51,958 bases of DNA from Candidatus Hadarchaeum yellowstonense (lineage in GTDB: Archaea > Hadarchaeota > Hadarchaeia > Hadarchaeales > Hadarchaeaceae). The notes below the pieces were generated by a model. It ran no database searches and was not told where the DNA came from. It saw only the letters and a list, made by a program, of their open reading frames with translations. This document shows positions 15,800 to 23,531 of the stretch, one piece after another. Numbering within the stretch: position 1 is the stretch's first letter; every line of letters starts with the position of its first letter. A program made the translations under genes and the position numbers. The stretch lies in NCBI GenBank assembly GCA_001515205.2, contig LQMQ01000039.1, positions 1 through 51,958 of the forward strand, written 5' to 3'.

Positions 15800-16468
15800 A
15801 TGATTGCCATTCTGGGTGGAACGGGAGATCTGGGGCAGGGGCTGGCCATGCGCTGGGCGATGGCCGGCGAGAAGGTGATCATAGGCTCCAGATCTAAAGA
15901 AAAGGCCGAGAAGATCGCCCAGGAGCTGAGCGCAAAGATCGGCAGGACCATCCTCGGTGCAACCAATCTGGAGGCGACAAAAAGCGCCGACTTTGTCGTC
16001 CTGAGCGTCCCCTTCGAGGGCTGTGAAAAAATACTGGAGGAAGTGATGCCGGCACTCTCCCCGGATAAAATACTGCTGAGCGCCATGGTGCCGCTAAAAC
16101 AAACAGAGGGCCTGCTCACCTGCTATTCGCCACCGGCGGGATCGGCCGCTGAAACAGTTGCCCAGATCGTCGGCGGCCGGGCGCGGGTCTGCTCGGCGCT
16201 ACAAACGGTCGGAGCCCAAGAGCTGCAGAGAATCGACCATCCTCTGGAAGGTGATACCGTGGTCTGCGGCGACGATGCCCAAGCGCGGCGCCAGACCATG
16301 AGCTACGTGGAAAAAATTGCCAACCTTCGGGCCATCGACGGCGGCCGCCTCTGCAACAGCCGCCTCGTGGAACCGGTAACCGCCCTGCTCATCAAGTTGA
16401 CCGGGAGATACAAGGTTCCCGCCGTGGGCATCAAGTTCGTGGGGCTGGACAAGTCCCCCGGGCTTTAA
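15800..16468 (+). CDS. npdG: F420H2:NADP+ oxidoreductase
   Basis: A 222-residue Rossmann protein of the F420-dependent NADP reductase family, which exchanges hydride between F420H2 and NADP. MIAILGGTGDLGQGLAMRWA is the dinucleotide loop and IIGSRSKEKAEKIA has the Ser/Arg that bind the NADP phosphate. LSVPFEGCEKIL, SALQTVGAQELQ and VVCGDDAQARRQTM are family segments. It is 3 kb from the cof genes. It would let this organism trade reducing power between the F420 and NADP pools. Confidence 0.92.
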   Translation: MIAILGGTGDLGQGLAMRWAMAGEKVIIGSRSKEKAEKIAQELSAKIGRTILGATNLEATKSADFVVLSVPFEGCEKILEEVMPALSPDKILLSAMVPLKQTEGLLTCYSPPAGSAAETVAQIVGGRARVCSALQTVGAQELQRIDHPLEGDTVVCGDDAQARRQTMSYVEKIANLRAIDGGRLCNSRLVEPVTALLIKLTGRYKVPAVGIKFVGLDKSPGL

Positions 16469-16519
16469 AATTGCTGCTGTCCCTTGGGGAACCAGAAGGG
16501 GCCGGCCCAGCCGGTTAAA

Positions 16520-17734
16520 TTAATCTCCGAAAAGGGCATTCAGGATGATCTCAGGCTTGAACTCCACCAGGTCATCGTAGCCCTGCCCGGTGCCCAGAAA
16601 CAGGATGGGTTTTCCGGTGACCTGGGTTATTGAAAGGGCTGCCCCGCCCCGGGCATCGGCGTCCATCTTACACAGGATGGTTCCGGTGATGCCAACGGCC
16701 TGATCAAAGGTCTTGGCCTGCTCCACCGCGTCATTTCCCGTGAGGGCATCGCCGACGAAAATTACGGCGTCAGGCTTAGCCACCCTCACCACCTTCCTCA
16801 TTTCATCCATCAGGTTGACATCCGTCTGCATCCTCCCGGCGGTGTCAACCAGCACCACATCCAGCCCCCGGGCCTTGGCGTGGGCTATCGCATCGTAGGC
16901 CACGGCGGCGGCGTCAGAGCCCCTCTTCTGCTTCACGATGTTAACCCCCAAGCGCTCGGCGTGTATCTCCAGCTGCTCTATGCCTGCGGCGCGGAAGGTG
17001 TCCCCGGCCGCGAGCACGACCTTGTACCCGCGCTTGGTCAGATATCTGGCCAGCTTGGCAATGGTTGTCGTCTTGCCGTGACCGTTGATGCCCACGAAGA
17101 CGAAGACCGCCGGCTCCCCCTTTGCCCTCTTGGCCTCGATGATCTTGATCAGGTCAACCTCCTGCTTGCTCGTCAGCACCTCCTTTATGGCCTCGCGAAG
17201 GACCTCATCGGCCATCTTTTTCACATCTGTCCTCAGCCCTATTCTCCTGCCCACCAGACCCGCTTTCACCCGCTCCACTATCTGGTCGGCCACGGGGACA
17301 GCGACATCGCTCTCCAGCATGGCCACCTGAAGATCCCAGAGAATGTCTTCAATATCCTTGGCGGTTAACTCCCTGCCGGCCACCCGCTTGACCGCCCTGA
17401 TGAAGCCGCGCCTCGGCTTCTCGGGAAGGATAACCCCGGCCCGAGTCCCTTTTTCCGGCCCTTTCCCCGGCTCCGCGGCTTCCGCCCTCCCGGCCTCGGG
17501 CCTTTCCACCGCCGGCTCCGGTTTTTTCTCAACCACTTCAAAATGACTCTCCCGCGGCTCGGCCCCCTTGACCTCAGGCCGGGCTTCCTGACCGGCTTCA
17601 GCCATGACCTCAGGAAGCGGCTCCGCTCTGGCCTCGGCTGGGACCTCACGGGTTTCCTCAAGCGGCTCGGGAGCGACTTTTTTAGTAATGCGCTCCTTTA
17701 CCTGCTTCAGCTTCTGTTTAAGCTTCTCAAACAT
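16520..17734 (-). CDS. ftsY: Signal recognition particle receptor FtsY
   Basis: A 404-residue SRP-GTPase. The first ~105 residues are a Glu/Pro/Lys-rich acidic A region, expected for membrane association. The N domain follows, then the G domain with G1 FVGINGHGKTTTIAKLA, GDTFRAAGIEQL, G3 VDTAGR and TGTILCKMDADARGGA. It docks the SRP-ribosome complex at the membrane. The stop is at 16520 and the gene begins 12 bases after the prefoldin alpha gene. It is the last gene of the long minus-strand operon that starts at Nep1, a common archaeal order. Confidence 0.95.
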   Translation of the reverse strand: MFEKLKQKLKQVKERITKKVAPEPLEETREVPAEARAEPLPEVMAEAGQEARPEVKGAEPRESHFEVVEKKPEPAVERPEAGRAEAAEPGKGPEKGTRAGVILPEKPRRGFIRAVKRVAGRELTAKDIEDILWDLQVAMLESDVAVPVADQIVERVKAGLVGRRIGLRTDVKKMADEVLREAIKEVLTSKQEVDLIKIIEAKRAKGEPAVFVFVGINGHGKTTTIAKLARYLTKRGYKVVLAAGDTFRAAGIEQLEIHAERLGVNIVKQKRGSDAAAVAYDAIAHAKARGLDVVLVDTAGRMQTDVNLMDEMRKVVRVAKPDAVIFVGDALTGNDAVEQAKTFDQAVGITGTILCKMDADARGGAALSITQVTGKPILFLGTGQGYDDLVEFKPEIILNALFGD

Positions 17735-17746
17735 CGGCGACGGCCT

Positions 17747-18193
17747 CTATTTACCGGTCGCTTCCTTCGCCTTAACCAACAGCCGCTCGGCCTCAGGTCT
17801 GATGGCCTCGATCCGCTCCTCGATCTTTCCCAGCTCTACCCGGGTCTGCTCGATGGCCTTTTCCACCTCCGCCACCCGGGCCTCCAAGAACTTTATCGCC
17901 TCTTCAGGGGTTCTCTCAACCATCACGTCGGCGCCCAGCCCCACCAGAACTCTGCCGTCTGGTGAAAGCTTGGCGGGGATGAAAGTGTCCGAGCCCAGCG
18001 GGACCAGAATATCTGTGGATGGCTGCAAGTCCTTGATGGCCTTGAGCGCGCCGACGGTCATGTTGAGTTCAGAGAGAGAACCAGCCAGGGCGGAGAGCTG
18101 CTGGCGCAACAGCTCCAGCACTGCCTGGCCGTCGTTCATCTCGGCCAGCAGGCGCTGCAGCCTCTCCCTCTCCTCTGCTTTCAAGGTCTCCAT
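17747..18193 (-). CDS. pfdA: Prefoldin alpha subunit
   Basis: A 148-residue protein with two long amphipathic helices (about 1-55 and 95-145) around a beta segment (LGSDTFIPAKLSPDGRVLVG), the alpha-class prefoldin layout. The (alpha2 beta4) hexamer delivers unfolded proteins to the thermosome. It lies 6 bases after rpl18a and 12 before ftsY, as in many archaea. Confidence 0.93.
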   Translation of the reverse strand: METLKAEERERLQRLLAEMNDGQAVLELLRQQLSALAGSLSELNMTVGALKAIKDLQPSTDILVPLGSDTFIPAKLSPDGRVLVGLGADVMVERTPEEAIKFLEARVAEVEKAIEQTRVELGKIEERIEAIRPEAERLLVKAKEATGK

Positions 18194-18199
18194 CTTCCC

Positions 18200-18421
18200 T
18201 CACTCCAGCATCGCCAGAACTCTCGGATCCGTTACCTCCTCAGGTTTAATTTCAGTGACCTCCTCTATATGGATTCTGTTTCGCGACAGCCCGTGCCGGC
18301 TACCCAGCAGGGAGTAAACTATTTCCAAGGCCTGCTTCTCCGACAGGGCCACCACCTCCCGGCGGAACTTCTGCTTGAAGAGGCCCTGCTTGAACCAGCC
18401 GCTGATCCTGTAGATCTGCAT
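18200..18421 (-). CDS. rpl18a: Large-subunit ribosomal protein L18Ae (LX)
   Basis: A 73-residue basic protein beginning MQIYRISGWFKQGLFKQKF, the archaeal L18Ae/LX pattern, with ALSEKQALEIVYSLLGSRHG and RNRIHIEEV. It is preceded by a strong GAGGTGATC-type ribosome-binding site and lies 9 bases after aIF6. Confidence 0.93.
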   Translation of the reverse strand: MQIYRISGWFKQGLFKQKFRREVVALSEKQALEIVYSLLGSRHGLSRNRIHIEEVTEIKPEEVTDPRVLAMLE

Positions 18422-18430
18422 GCGATCACC

Positions 18431-19093
18431 TCAGATGAACCCCAGGGCGCTTTCCACGCGCCCCAGCTCGGGACCGGTTGTGGTCATCCCGACTATGGCC
18501 CCGTTGGAGTTAGCCGCCATGCAAAGCCCGACGAACTTCACCCCGCCACAGGCCGTGCCCACCTCCACGGGGACGCCTAAGGTCTTTTCGATGAGCTTAA
18601 CCTCCGCGGCGGTGACATCGGGGTGAACTAAGGCACCGCGATTGGTGGCCACGCCAACGGCGCCCACATTTTTTATCCCGGCAATCGTCCCCCGCACCAC
18701 CGGCACGCGCAGCTTCCGGCTGACCAGCCTCAGCGTCTCCTCGGGCAGGTCCGGGTTGGCTATCGCCCCGTAATCGTTCACCAGAAAAACGTTGCCGAAG
18801 GCGTTGAACTTCCCCGGGATCTGGGTTACCGCGACATCCGGCTTCACGCTTCCTTCCCCGCATCCCATCTCAAACAACTCCGAGCAGATTAAACCGTTGG
18901 AGTTGCCCGCCACCAGCACGCCGATCAGCGGACTGCGGTCAACGTCGGTCCTCACCACGGGCACCCCCAGGGCGGCTTCAACCTCCCTGTCCTTAAAGTG
19001 GAAGATTGAAGGCAACAAAGCTATTTTATCGGTGCACAAGGAATACGCCCCCAGGTAAGGATTTCTGTTAAAGGCCATCCTGATTATCGCCAT
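18431..19093 (-). CDS. eif6: Translation initiation factor aIF6
   Basis: A 220-residue pentein-fold protein that binds the 50S subunit and prevents premature joining. The repeated five-blade pattern is clear: NRNPYLGAYSL, DRSPLIGVLVAGNSNGL, FGNVFLVNDYGAIANPDL, NVGAVGVATNRGALVHPDV and KFVGLCMAANSNGAIV. ATG 19093 is chosen because AAGGTG lies 6 bases upstream; GTG 19102 would add three residues. It directly follows rpl31e. Confidence 0.94.
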   Translation of the reverse strand: MAIIRMAFNRNPYLGAYSLCTDKIALLPSIFHFKDREVEAALGVPVVRTDVDRSPLIGVLVAGNSNGLICSELFEMGCGEGSVKPDVAVTQIPGKFNAFGNVFLVNDYGAIANPDLPEETLRLVSRKLRVPVVRGTIAGIKNVGAVGVATNRGALVHPDVTAAEVKLIEKTLGVPVEVGTACGGVKFVGLCMAANSNGAIVGMTTTGPELGRVESALGFI

Positions 19094-19107
19094 CACCCAC
19101 ACCTTGG

Positions 19108-19359
19108 CTATTCCGCGGGGAAGGCCTTCACCAGCCCATCCTCATCTTTAACTGCCTTCACCCGGATCTTCGCGGGAGGTTTCTCCTGGCCGCATTCCCA
19201 GAGTTTCTCATTCAATGCCGGGTCCAGCTTCACCCGCTCCGATTTCATGTGTCTGGTCAGATATTCCTTGATCAGCTTCACGGCGCGGCTGGTGCGTCTG
19301 TAGCGCGGCGCCCTTTTGACCTCCCGCAGAGGGATGACAAAAATTTTTTCCTCAGGCAT
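19108..19359 (-). CDS. rpl31e: Large-subunit ribosomal protein L31e
   Basis: An 83-residue basic protein with IPLREVKRAPRYRRTSRAVKLI and MKSERVKLDPALNEKLWECG, the L31e signature. It follows rpl39e by 8 bases with GGTGGTC before the ATG. It is part of the L39e-L31e-aIF6 order common in archaea. Confidence 0.94.
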   Translation of the reverse strand: MPEEKIFVIPLREVKRAPRYRRTSRAVKLIKEYLTRHMKSERVKLDPALNEKLWECGQEKPPAKIRVKAVKDEDGLVKAFPAE

Positions 19360-19367
19360 GCGACCAC

Positions 19368-19523
19368 CTACGGTTTAATCCTGGATCTCCGCCAGTGGCG
19401 GCGCCTGATGCTGGTGCGGATTTTTCCCTTGGTTTTGCTCATCACCCAAACGGGGGCCCGCCTGGTGCTCCGTGCCGCCCGAGCCAGCCTCTTTTTCACC
19501 GGAAATTTCTTGTTTCTCGCCAC
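19368..19523 (-). CDS. rpl39e: Large-subunit ribosomal protein L39e (short gene)
   Basis: A 51-residue very basic protein read from a GTG at 19523: MARNKKFPVKKRLARAAR, then RRAPVWVMSKTKGKIR and RRRHWRRSRIKP. This is the complete L39e sequence pattern. The GTG has a perfect AGGAGG 7 bases upstream and lies one base after the stop of the PDCD5-like gene. L39e lines the nascent-chain exit tunnel. It is easily missed because of its length and GTG start. Confidence 0.95.
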   Translation of the reverse strand: MARNKKFPVKKRLARAARSTRRAPVWVMSKTKGKIRTSIRRRHWRRSRIKP

Positions 19524-19524
19524 A

Positions 19525-19857
19525 TTAAATCCTCCTGATCTTGATATCGCGTTTGCGGGACTGCAACCGGTCTAGGATCTCCTTCAGCTGGGAGTCGGTT
19601 ATCTGACCAACGATCCTGCCTGCCTGGGCCAGCTGCATCAGCTGGATCTCCAGCTGCTCAGCGAACTCGGGCTTCACCGCGCGGATGTTGGCCAGCCGGC
19701 TCCGCGCCTCGGGGGTCAGGATCTGTGAGATGATCGCCCGCTTCTGAATCTCAAACTGGCGCCTCAGCTCGGCCTGGCGCTGCTGCTCCTCATACTGCGC
19801 CTGAAGCTCCTGCGCCCTCCGCCTGCGCAAAGCCTCCAGCTCGCTCTCCTCCTCCAT
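19525..19857 (-). CDS. PDCD5-family DNA-binding protein
   Basis: A 110-residue helical protein. An acidic start (MEEESELEALRRRRAQELQ) is followed by a Gln/Arg-rich helix, then QKRAIISQILTPEARSRLANI and QITDSQLKEILDRL. This is the archaeal PDCD5/TFAR19 domain, a compact three-helix fold with nucleic-acid or chaperone-related roles. It lies between rps19e (4-base gap) and rpl39e. Confidence 0.9.
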   Translation of the reverse strand: MEEESELEALRRRRAQELQAQYEEQQRQAELRRQFEIQKRAIISQILTPEARSRLANIRAVKPEFAEQLEIQLMQLAQAGRIVGQITDSQLKEILDRLQSRKRDIKIRRI

Positions 19858-19861
19858 AAAA

Positions 19862-20284
19862 TCAGGCCTTCTCGCTCTTCATCTGCCGCGCCAGGGACTC
19901 GATCATGCTCACGCCCTTGGGGGTCAGCTTCCTGCCCCGGCGCTCGACCCTGGTCACCAGCCCAGCCTTCTCCAGCTGCTGCAGGGCCACGCGGATGATC
20001 TTGCCCCCGGCCTTTCGGAAATGCTCCGGAGGTTGACCGCGGTTCTGCCGGCCTCCATAGTAGGTGCGCAGCCGGGAGATCCCCACAGGTCCGTCGACGT
20101 AAAGGCGCCGCAACAGCGAAGCCGCCCTGGTGTACCACCAGTCGGTCTGCTCCGGTGGCCTCTCCTTGTGGACACCCGTCTTGACAAACAGGGCCCACTG
20201 GGGCGGCCTTATCGCCTCGATCTTCTTGAGCTCCTCGCTCAGCCGCTTGATCAGCGCGGTGGGTTGAACTTCCTGAACTGACAT
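19862..20284 (-). CDS. rps19e: Small-subunit ribosomal protein S19e
   Basis: A 140-residue winged-helix protein. RPPQWALFVKTGVHKERPP, DWWYTRAASLLRRLYVDGP and GISRLRTYYGGRQNRG are S19e signatures, and the C-terminus GRKLTPKGVSMIESLA is the wing. ATG 20284 (MSVQEVQP) is preferred to the GTG at 20290 because the GGAGTGA ribosome-binding site overlaps that GTG. Confidence 0.95.
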   Translation of the reverse strand: MSVQEVQPTALIKRLSEELKKIEAIRPPQWALFVKTGVHKERPPEQTDWWYTRAASLLRRLYVDGPVGISRLRTYYGGRQNRGQPPEHFRKAGGKIIRVALQQLEKAGLVTRVERRGRKLTPKGVSMIESLARQMKSEKA

Positions 20285-20301
20285 TCTCACTCCAACCTGA
20301 T

Positions 20302-20703
20302 TTAGTCCTCTAATTTCTGGTCGCAGGCGGTATTAACGTTTTTCCCAAGGGCCTCAGCGGGCAACTTCGAGCCTCCCCCGGTACCATAGGGCAGACGTTT
20401 AACCCGCCCGCACCTCAGACAGGTAATAATTATCCTTCCTGACTTAACTCTGACGCGGCTGCTCACCCCCGGCCTCCAGTAGGACAGGCACTTTCTGCAA
20501 AACCTCATCCTGAGGGACCGGGGCAACCTCAAATTGTACCTTGTTTTGAGCTTCCAGGCGGCCCTGACGTAGCGGTCGGCCAGCTCGGGGTTTTTCCCAA
20601 AAGTTTCCTCCGCCAGCTCAAACAGGCGGATCACCCGCTCCAGCGCCAGGCTCCTGTTCTCGTCCAGCTGGCTCCGGTGTCTTTTTCGGTGGGTCATGCT
20701 CAT
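20302..20703 (-). CDS. rnp4: Ribonuclease P protein component 4 (Rpp21)
   Basis: A 133-residue basic protein. A helical N-terminal half with RYVRAAWKLKTRYNLRLP is followed by a zinc ribbon, CRKC...CLRC (about residues 69-97), and VKRLPYG. It is a protein subunit of archaeal RNase P, which removes tRNA 5' leaders. Its ATG overlaps the Nep1 stop (ATGA). Confidence 0.92.
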   Translation of the reverse strand: MSMTHRKRHRSQLDENRSLALERVIRLFELAEETFGKNPELADRYVRAAWKLKTRYNLRLPRSLRMRFCRKCLSYWRPGVSSRVRVKSGRIIITCLRCGRVKRLPYGTGGGSKLPAEALGKNVNTACDQKLED

Positions 20704-21392
20704 CTGCCCAACCTGGATCTGGTGATTCCCAAGGACTCTTCATAGACATAAATCGCGCGCGCGACGACGGTGGGGGCCGTGAGGGGTTCAGGATCGATGC
20801 ACACCTGCTCATCGGAAATCGACCCAACATCCGAAAGGAAATCACCGCTGGGAAATCCTCCGATGACAACGCAAACGTCATCATCCCTGGAGACTCCGGA
20901 GTAGATCTCACTCATGAGCTTTCGCTGGCCCCTGTCGCTAAAGGTGATGGTCTTCCTCGGCCGCAGCCTGCCGATCAGCTCCTTCAGCGTGGCCCTTTCC
21001 AGCCTGAGCAGCGGCTTCCCGGGCGGGGCCTCTCCGGCTAAAAAAAGCTGCTCCAGAAGGCCCTCGAACCGGTTGAGCACCCGGGGCAAGCGGGTGGAAG
21101 GGTTCACCGTGATGAGCCTGTCCTGCCTGGTGTGGACATAAACGCGGAGAAGTCCCTCGCGGTTCAGCGGCGCGTCCAGAGCCAGCAGCAGACACATGTG
21201 GGCTATGTCAGGTCTGCCGCGGCGGTCGCCGTCAGGGAGCCTTCTCATCGCCGCATGATGCAGCCCGGAGTTCAGGATGATTTCAGTTGGGCGCCTGCCC
21301 CTTTGCCTAGCGTGCCACCTGATGACGCGATGATCTGCGATTTCGGCCGGAACCGTCTCAACCTCGGCGTCGGCGATGACCAAATTCAGCAT
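20700..21392 (-). CDS. nep1: 16S rRNA pseudouridine N1-methyltransferase Nep1
   Basis: A 230-residue SPOUT methyltransferase that N1-methylates a pseudouridine in the small-subunit rRNA. Signature segments: ILNSGLHHAAMRRLPDGDRR, GRPDIAHMCLLLALDAPLNR, LRVYVHTRQDRLITV and VVIGGFPSGDF near the cofactor knot. It is the first gene of the minus-strand operon running to ftsY, with a TATA-like element about 30 bases upstream and probably a leaderless start. Confidence 0.93.
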   Translation of the reverse strand: MLNLVIADAEVETVPAEIADHRVIRWHARQRGRRPTEIILNSGLHHAAMRRLPDGDRRGRPDIAHMCLLLALDAPLNREGLLRVYVHTRQDRLITVNPSTRLPRVLNRFEGLLEQLFLAGEAPPGKPLLRLERATLKELIGRLRPRKTITFSDRGQRKLMSEIYSGVSRDDDVCVVIGGFPSGDFLSDVGSISDEQVCIDPEPLTAPTVVARAIYVYEESLGITRSRLGR

Positions 21393-21416
21393 GAAAACCC
21401 AGAGAAACTTTCACCG

Positions 21417-21430
21417 ATTTATATTTAACT
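21417..21430. promoter_or_regulatory. Divergent promoter between Nep1 and the MscS-like gene
   Basis: The 47-base gap has one A/T-rich core, TTTATATTTAACTT. On the minus strand it reads TTAAATATAAA about 30 bases before the Nep1 ATG. On the plus strand it precedes the MscS-like gene. One TATA region probably serves both operons. Confidence 0.5.
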
Positions 21431-21454
21431 TAAACAATAATGTCAGGGGAGAGG

Positions 21455-21931
21455 ATGCTGGAGTCCCAGATTCTAACCACCATAGTCGTCGTTGCCGCCA
21501 TCTTCATCTTCTGGAGAGTACTGGGCACCCTGTTCAGGAGAAAGCTCAAGAGGCTGGTGGGCCACCAGCGGCTGTCCAACACACTCTCCCTGATCTTCGC
21601 CTTCATCGTCATCCTTTACCTCCTCAATGTCTGGGGAATAATCCAGGCGCTCCTGGAGCTGTTCCTGGCCTTCAGCGCCATCAGCACTGTCCTGCTCTTC
21701 GCGGTTAAGGACCTCTGGATAGCCAACATCCTCGCCGGCATATCGCTGATCGGGGATAAAAACATCAAGGTGGGGACAGAAGTTGAAATCGAGGGGAAAA
21801 AGGGCACTGTGGTGGAACTCTCCCTGACCATCACCAAACTCCGAACCCGAGACGGCCGGATAATAATCGTCCCCAACCAGAAGTTCCGGGACGCAGTAGT
21901 CGTGGTGACCCCGGCCGAAGACCAGCGGTGA
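21455..21931 (+). CDS. Small MscS-like mechanosensitive channel protein
   Basis: About 158 residues: a first TM segment (ILTTIVVVAAIFIFWRVLG), a second (LSLIFAFIVILYLLNVWGII), a third hydrophobic stretch running into LWIANILAGISLIGDKNIKVG, then a beta domain (VEIEGKKGTVVELSLTITKLRTRDGRIIIVPNQKF). This is the core MscS pore and beta domain without the large C-terminal vestibule. I place the start at ATG 21455, preceded by GGGGAGAGG; ATG 21440 lies too close to the TATA region. It is followed after 6 bases by the rhomboid gene. Confidence 0.82.
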   Translation: MLESQILTTIVVVAAIFIFWRVLGTLFRRKLKRLVGHQRLSNTLSLIFAFIVILYLLNVWGIIQALLELFLAFSAISTVLLFAVKDLWIANILAGISLIGDKNIKVGTEVEIEGKKGTVVELSLTITKLRTRDGRIIIVPNQKFRDAVVVVTPAEDQR

Positions 21932-21937
21932 CCCCAA

Positions 21938-22621
21938 GTGTTTCCCCTCAAGGACGAAAACCCCACCTCGCGCTTCCCCTTTGTCAACATCGCGCTGATA
22001 GTGATTAACCTGGCCGTTTTTCTCATCACCTTAATCAGCGGGACGTTTGAGGAGACCATCGACCTTTACGGGATGAGGCCGGTCGAGGTGCTCGCGGGCA
22101 GGAGGCTTGAAACGCTGTTCACCTCGATGTTTCTCCACGGAGGAATCCTCCACATCCTGGGAAACATGCTCTACCTTTACATCTTCGGCGACAACATCGA
22201 GGATGTCCTCGGTCACGGAAAGTTTCTGGCCTTTTACCTGGTCACCGGCGTGATCGCCAGCCTGATTCACGCCGCGACCGATCCGACCTCGGATATCCCG
22301 ACCATCGGGGCCTCGGGCGCCATCTCCGGGGTGCTCGGTGCCTACCTCATGCTTTACCCGAGAGCCAGGGTCTACACCGCGGTCGGGATCTACCTCTTCT
22401 GGAGGATAGTCATGATCCCGGCGATCTTCTTCCTGGGCTTCTGGTTCCTGCTGCAGGTCTTCTCGGCCTCGATAACCTGGCTAACTGGGATTTCCGAAGG
22501 AGTCGCCTACTGGGCGCACATCGGCGGTTTCATCGCCGGGGCTCTCCTGATACTGCCGGTGAGGGCTGGGCGCAGAAGGCGCAGAAATTCAGGTGGCGGC
22601 CTGAGCTACGGGTTCTACTGA
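21938..22621 (+). CDS. Rhomboid-family intramembrane serine protease
   Basis: A 227-residue polytopic membrane protein. It has the rhomboid signature FTSMFLHGGILHILGNMLYL, the catalytic Ser in GASGAISGVLGAYL, and the catalytic His in AHIGGFIAGALL. These enzymes cut substrate TM helices within the membrane. The start is a GTG with GGTGA upstream, 6 bases after the MscS-like gene, so the two are co-transcribed. The C-terminus is a short basic tail. Confidence 0.9.
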   Translation: MFPLKDENPTSRFPFVNIALIVINLAVFLITLISGTFEETIDLYGMRPVEVLAGRRLETLFTSMFLHGGILHILGNMLYLYIFGDNIEDVLGHGKFLAFYLVTGVIASLIHAATDPTSDIPTIGASGAISGVLGAYLMLYPRARVYTAVGIYLFWRIVMIPAIFFLGFWFLLQVFSASITWLTGISEGVAYWAHIGGFIAGALLILPVRAGRRRRRNSGGGLSYGFY

Positions 22622-22688
22622 GGCCTTGTTGCAGGGGATGAAAGAAAAAGGTTTATAATAGCGTCGGAAAGCGATAACTGGCGAACGC

Positions 22689-23387
22689 ATGCTCCGCGAC
22701 AGCATAAGGGGGCTGGACAACGTCCTGAAGAACGACATCCCGCCGGGCTATGTGGTGCTGGTGACGGGCGGAGTGGGATCGATGAAATCCAGCTTCGTCT
22801 ACAGCGTCCTCTCCAGCTATCTCTCCCGGCACAGGGATGAATTCGGTGTTTACGTGACGCTGGAGGAGTCCCGGGAGAGCCATCTGAGAAACATGGAAAG
22901 CCTGGGGATTAAGAAGCCCGAGCACCTCCAGATTTTTGACTATCAGGACATCCGCAGGGAGTGGCGGGAGGAAGAGCCCTCGCTCAACATGGTGAGCATA
23001 ACCGAGGATGTGATCAAGTTTTACAAGGAAGAGATGAAGGAAAAGTTCACCGTTTTTTGCCTCGACTCCCTCAACGCCCTGCAAACACTCGCCAAGACGG
23101 ACAACCTGCGGAGGGAGAGCTACCACTTCTTCAACCTGCTCCGGGACAGCGGCCTGACCTCCTTCATCATCCAGGAGGCCCAGACCAGCGGCGAGGGGCG
23201 GAGTCACATCCCGGAGTCCTACCTCGCTGACGGGGTCATCGAGCTGGGCGTGATCGAGACCCCGGAGCTGGTCACGCGCTACATCCAGGTGAGAAAAATG
23301 CGCGCCTGCAGGCATTCCATGAAGAAGCACCAGCTGGTCGTCAACGAGGGCGGGCTGGAAGTGCTCGGACCGGTTTACGAAAGATGA
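22689..23387 (+). CDS. KaiC-like RecA-superfamily ATPase
   Basis: A 232-residue single-domain KaiC-like ATPase. GLDNVLKNDIPPGYVVLVTG leads to a Walker A GGVGSMKSSF, the Walker B strand is FTVFCLDSLNAL, and VYVTLEESRESHLRNMESLG is the usual KaiC motif with the catalytic Glu pair. Such archaeal proteins are thought to act as signal-transduction hubs with partner sensors. A TATA-like TTTATAAT lies about 30 bases upstream. It precedes the GH3-like/DUF835 operon by 144 bases and is likely its own transcription unit. Confidence 0.85.
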   Translation: MLRDSIRGLDNVLKNDIPPGYVVLVTGGVGSMKSSFVYSVLSSYLSRHRDEFGVYVTLEESRESHLRNMESLGIKKPEHLQIFDYQDIRREWREEEPSLNMVSITEDVIKFYKEEMKEKFTVFCLDSLNALQTLAKTDNLRRESYHFFNLLRDSGLTSFIIQEAQTSGEGRSHIPESYLADGVIELGVIETPELVTRYIQVRKMRACRHSMKKHQLVVNEGGLEVLGPVYER

Positions 23388-23464
23388 CCGCCTGGCAACC
23401 ATTATTTTAGACCTGAGTCTGGGTCAAGGACAAAGCCGATGGGTAAACCCTTTTGACCGAAAGG

Positions 23465-23475
23465 AGCTTATAAAG
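23465..23475 (+). promoter_or_regulatory. TATA-like element of the GH3-like/7TM/DUF835 operon
   Basis: AGCTTATAAAG lies about 57 bases upstream of the proposed ATG at 23532. It is the best TATA match in the 144-base gap and implies a leader of roughly 30 bases. No clear ribosome-binding site precedes the ATG. Confidence 0.4.
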
Positions 23476-23531
23476 GGGAACTTTCAGAAACTAAAACATC
23501 ACCTTAAAGAACGTCACCCCTCTGTCAAGAT

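Noticed and set aside
22653-23402. A 249-codon open frame on the minus strand
   Set aside because: Antisense to the KaiC-like ATPase, with which it is almost coextensive; composition is that of a shadow frame.
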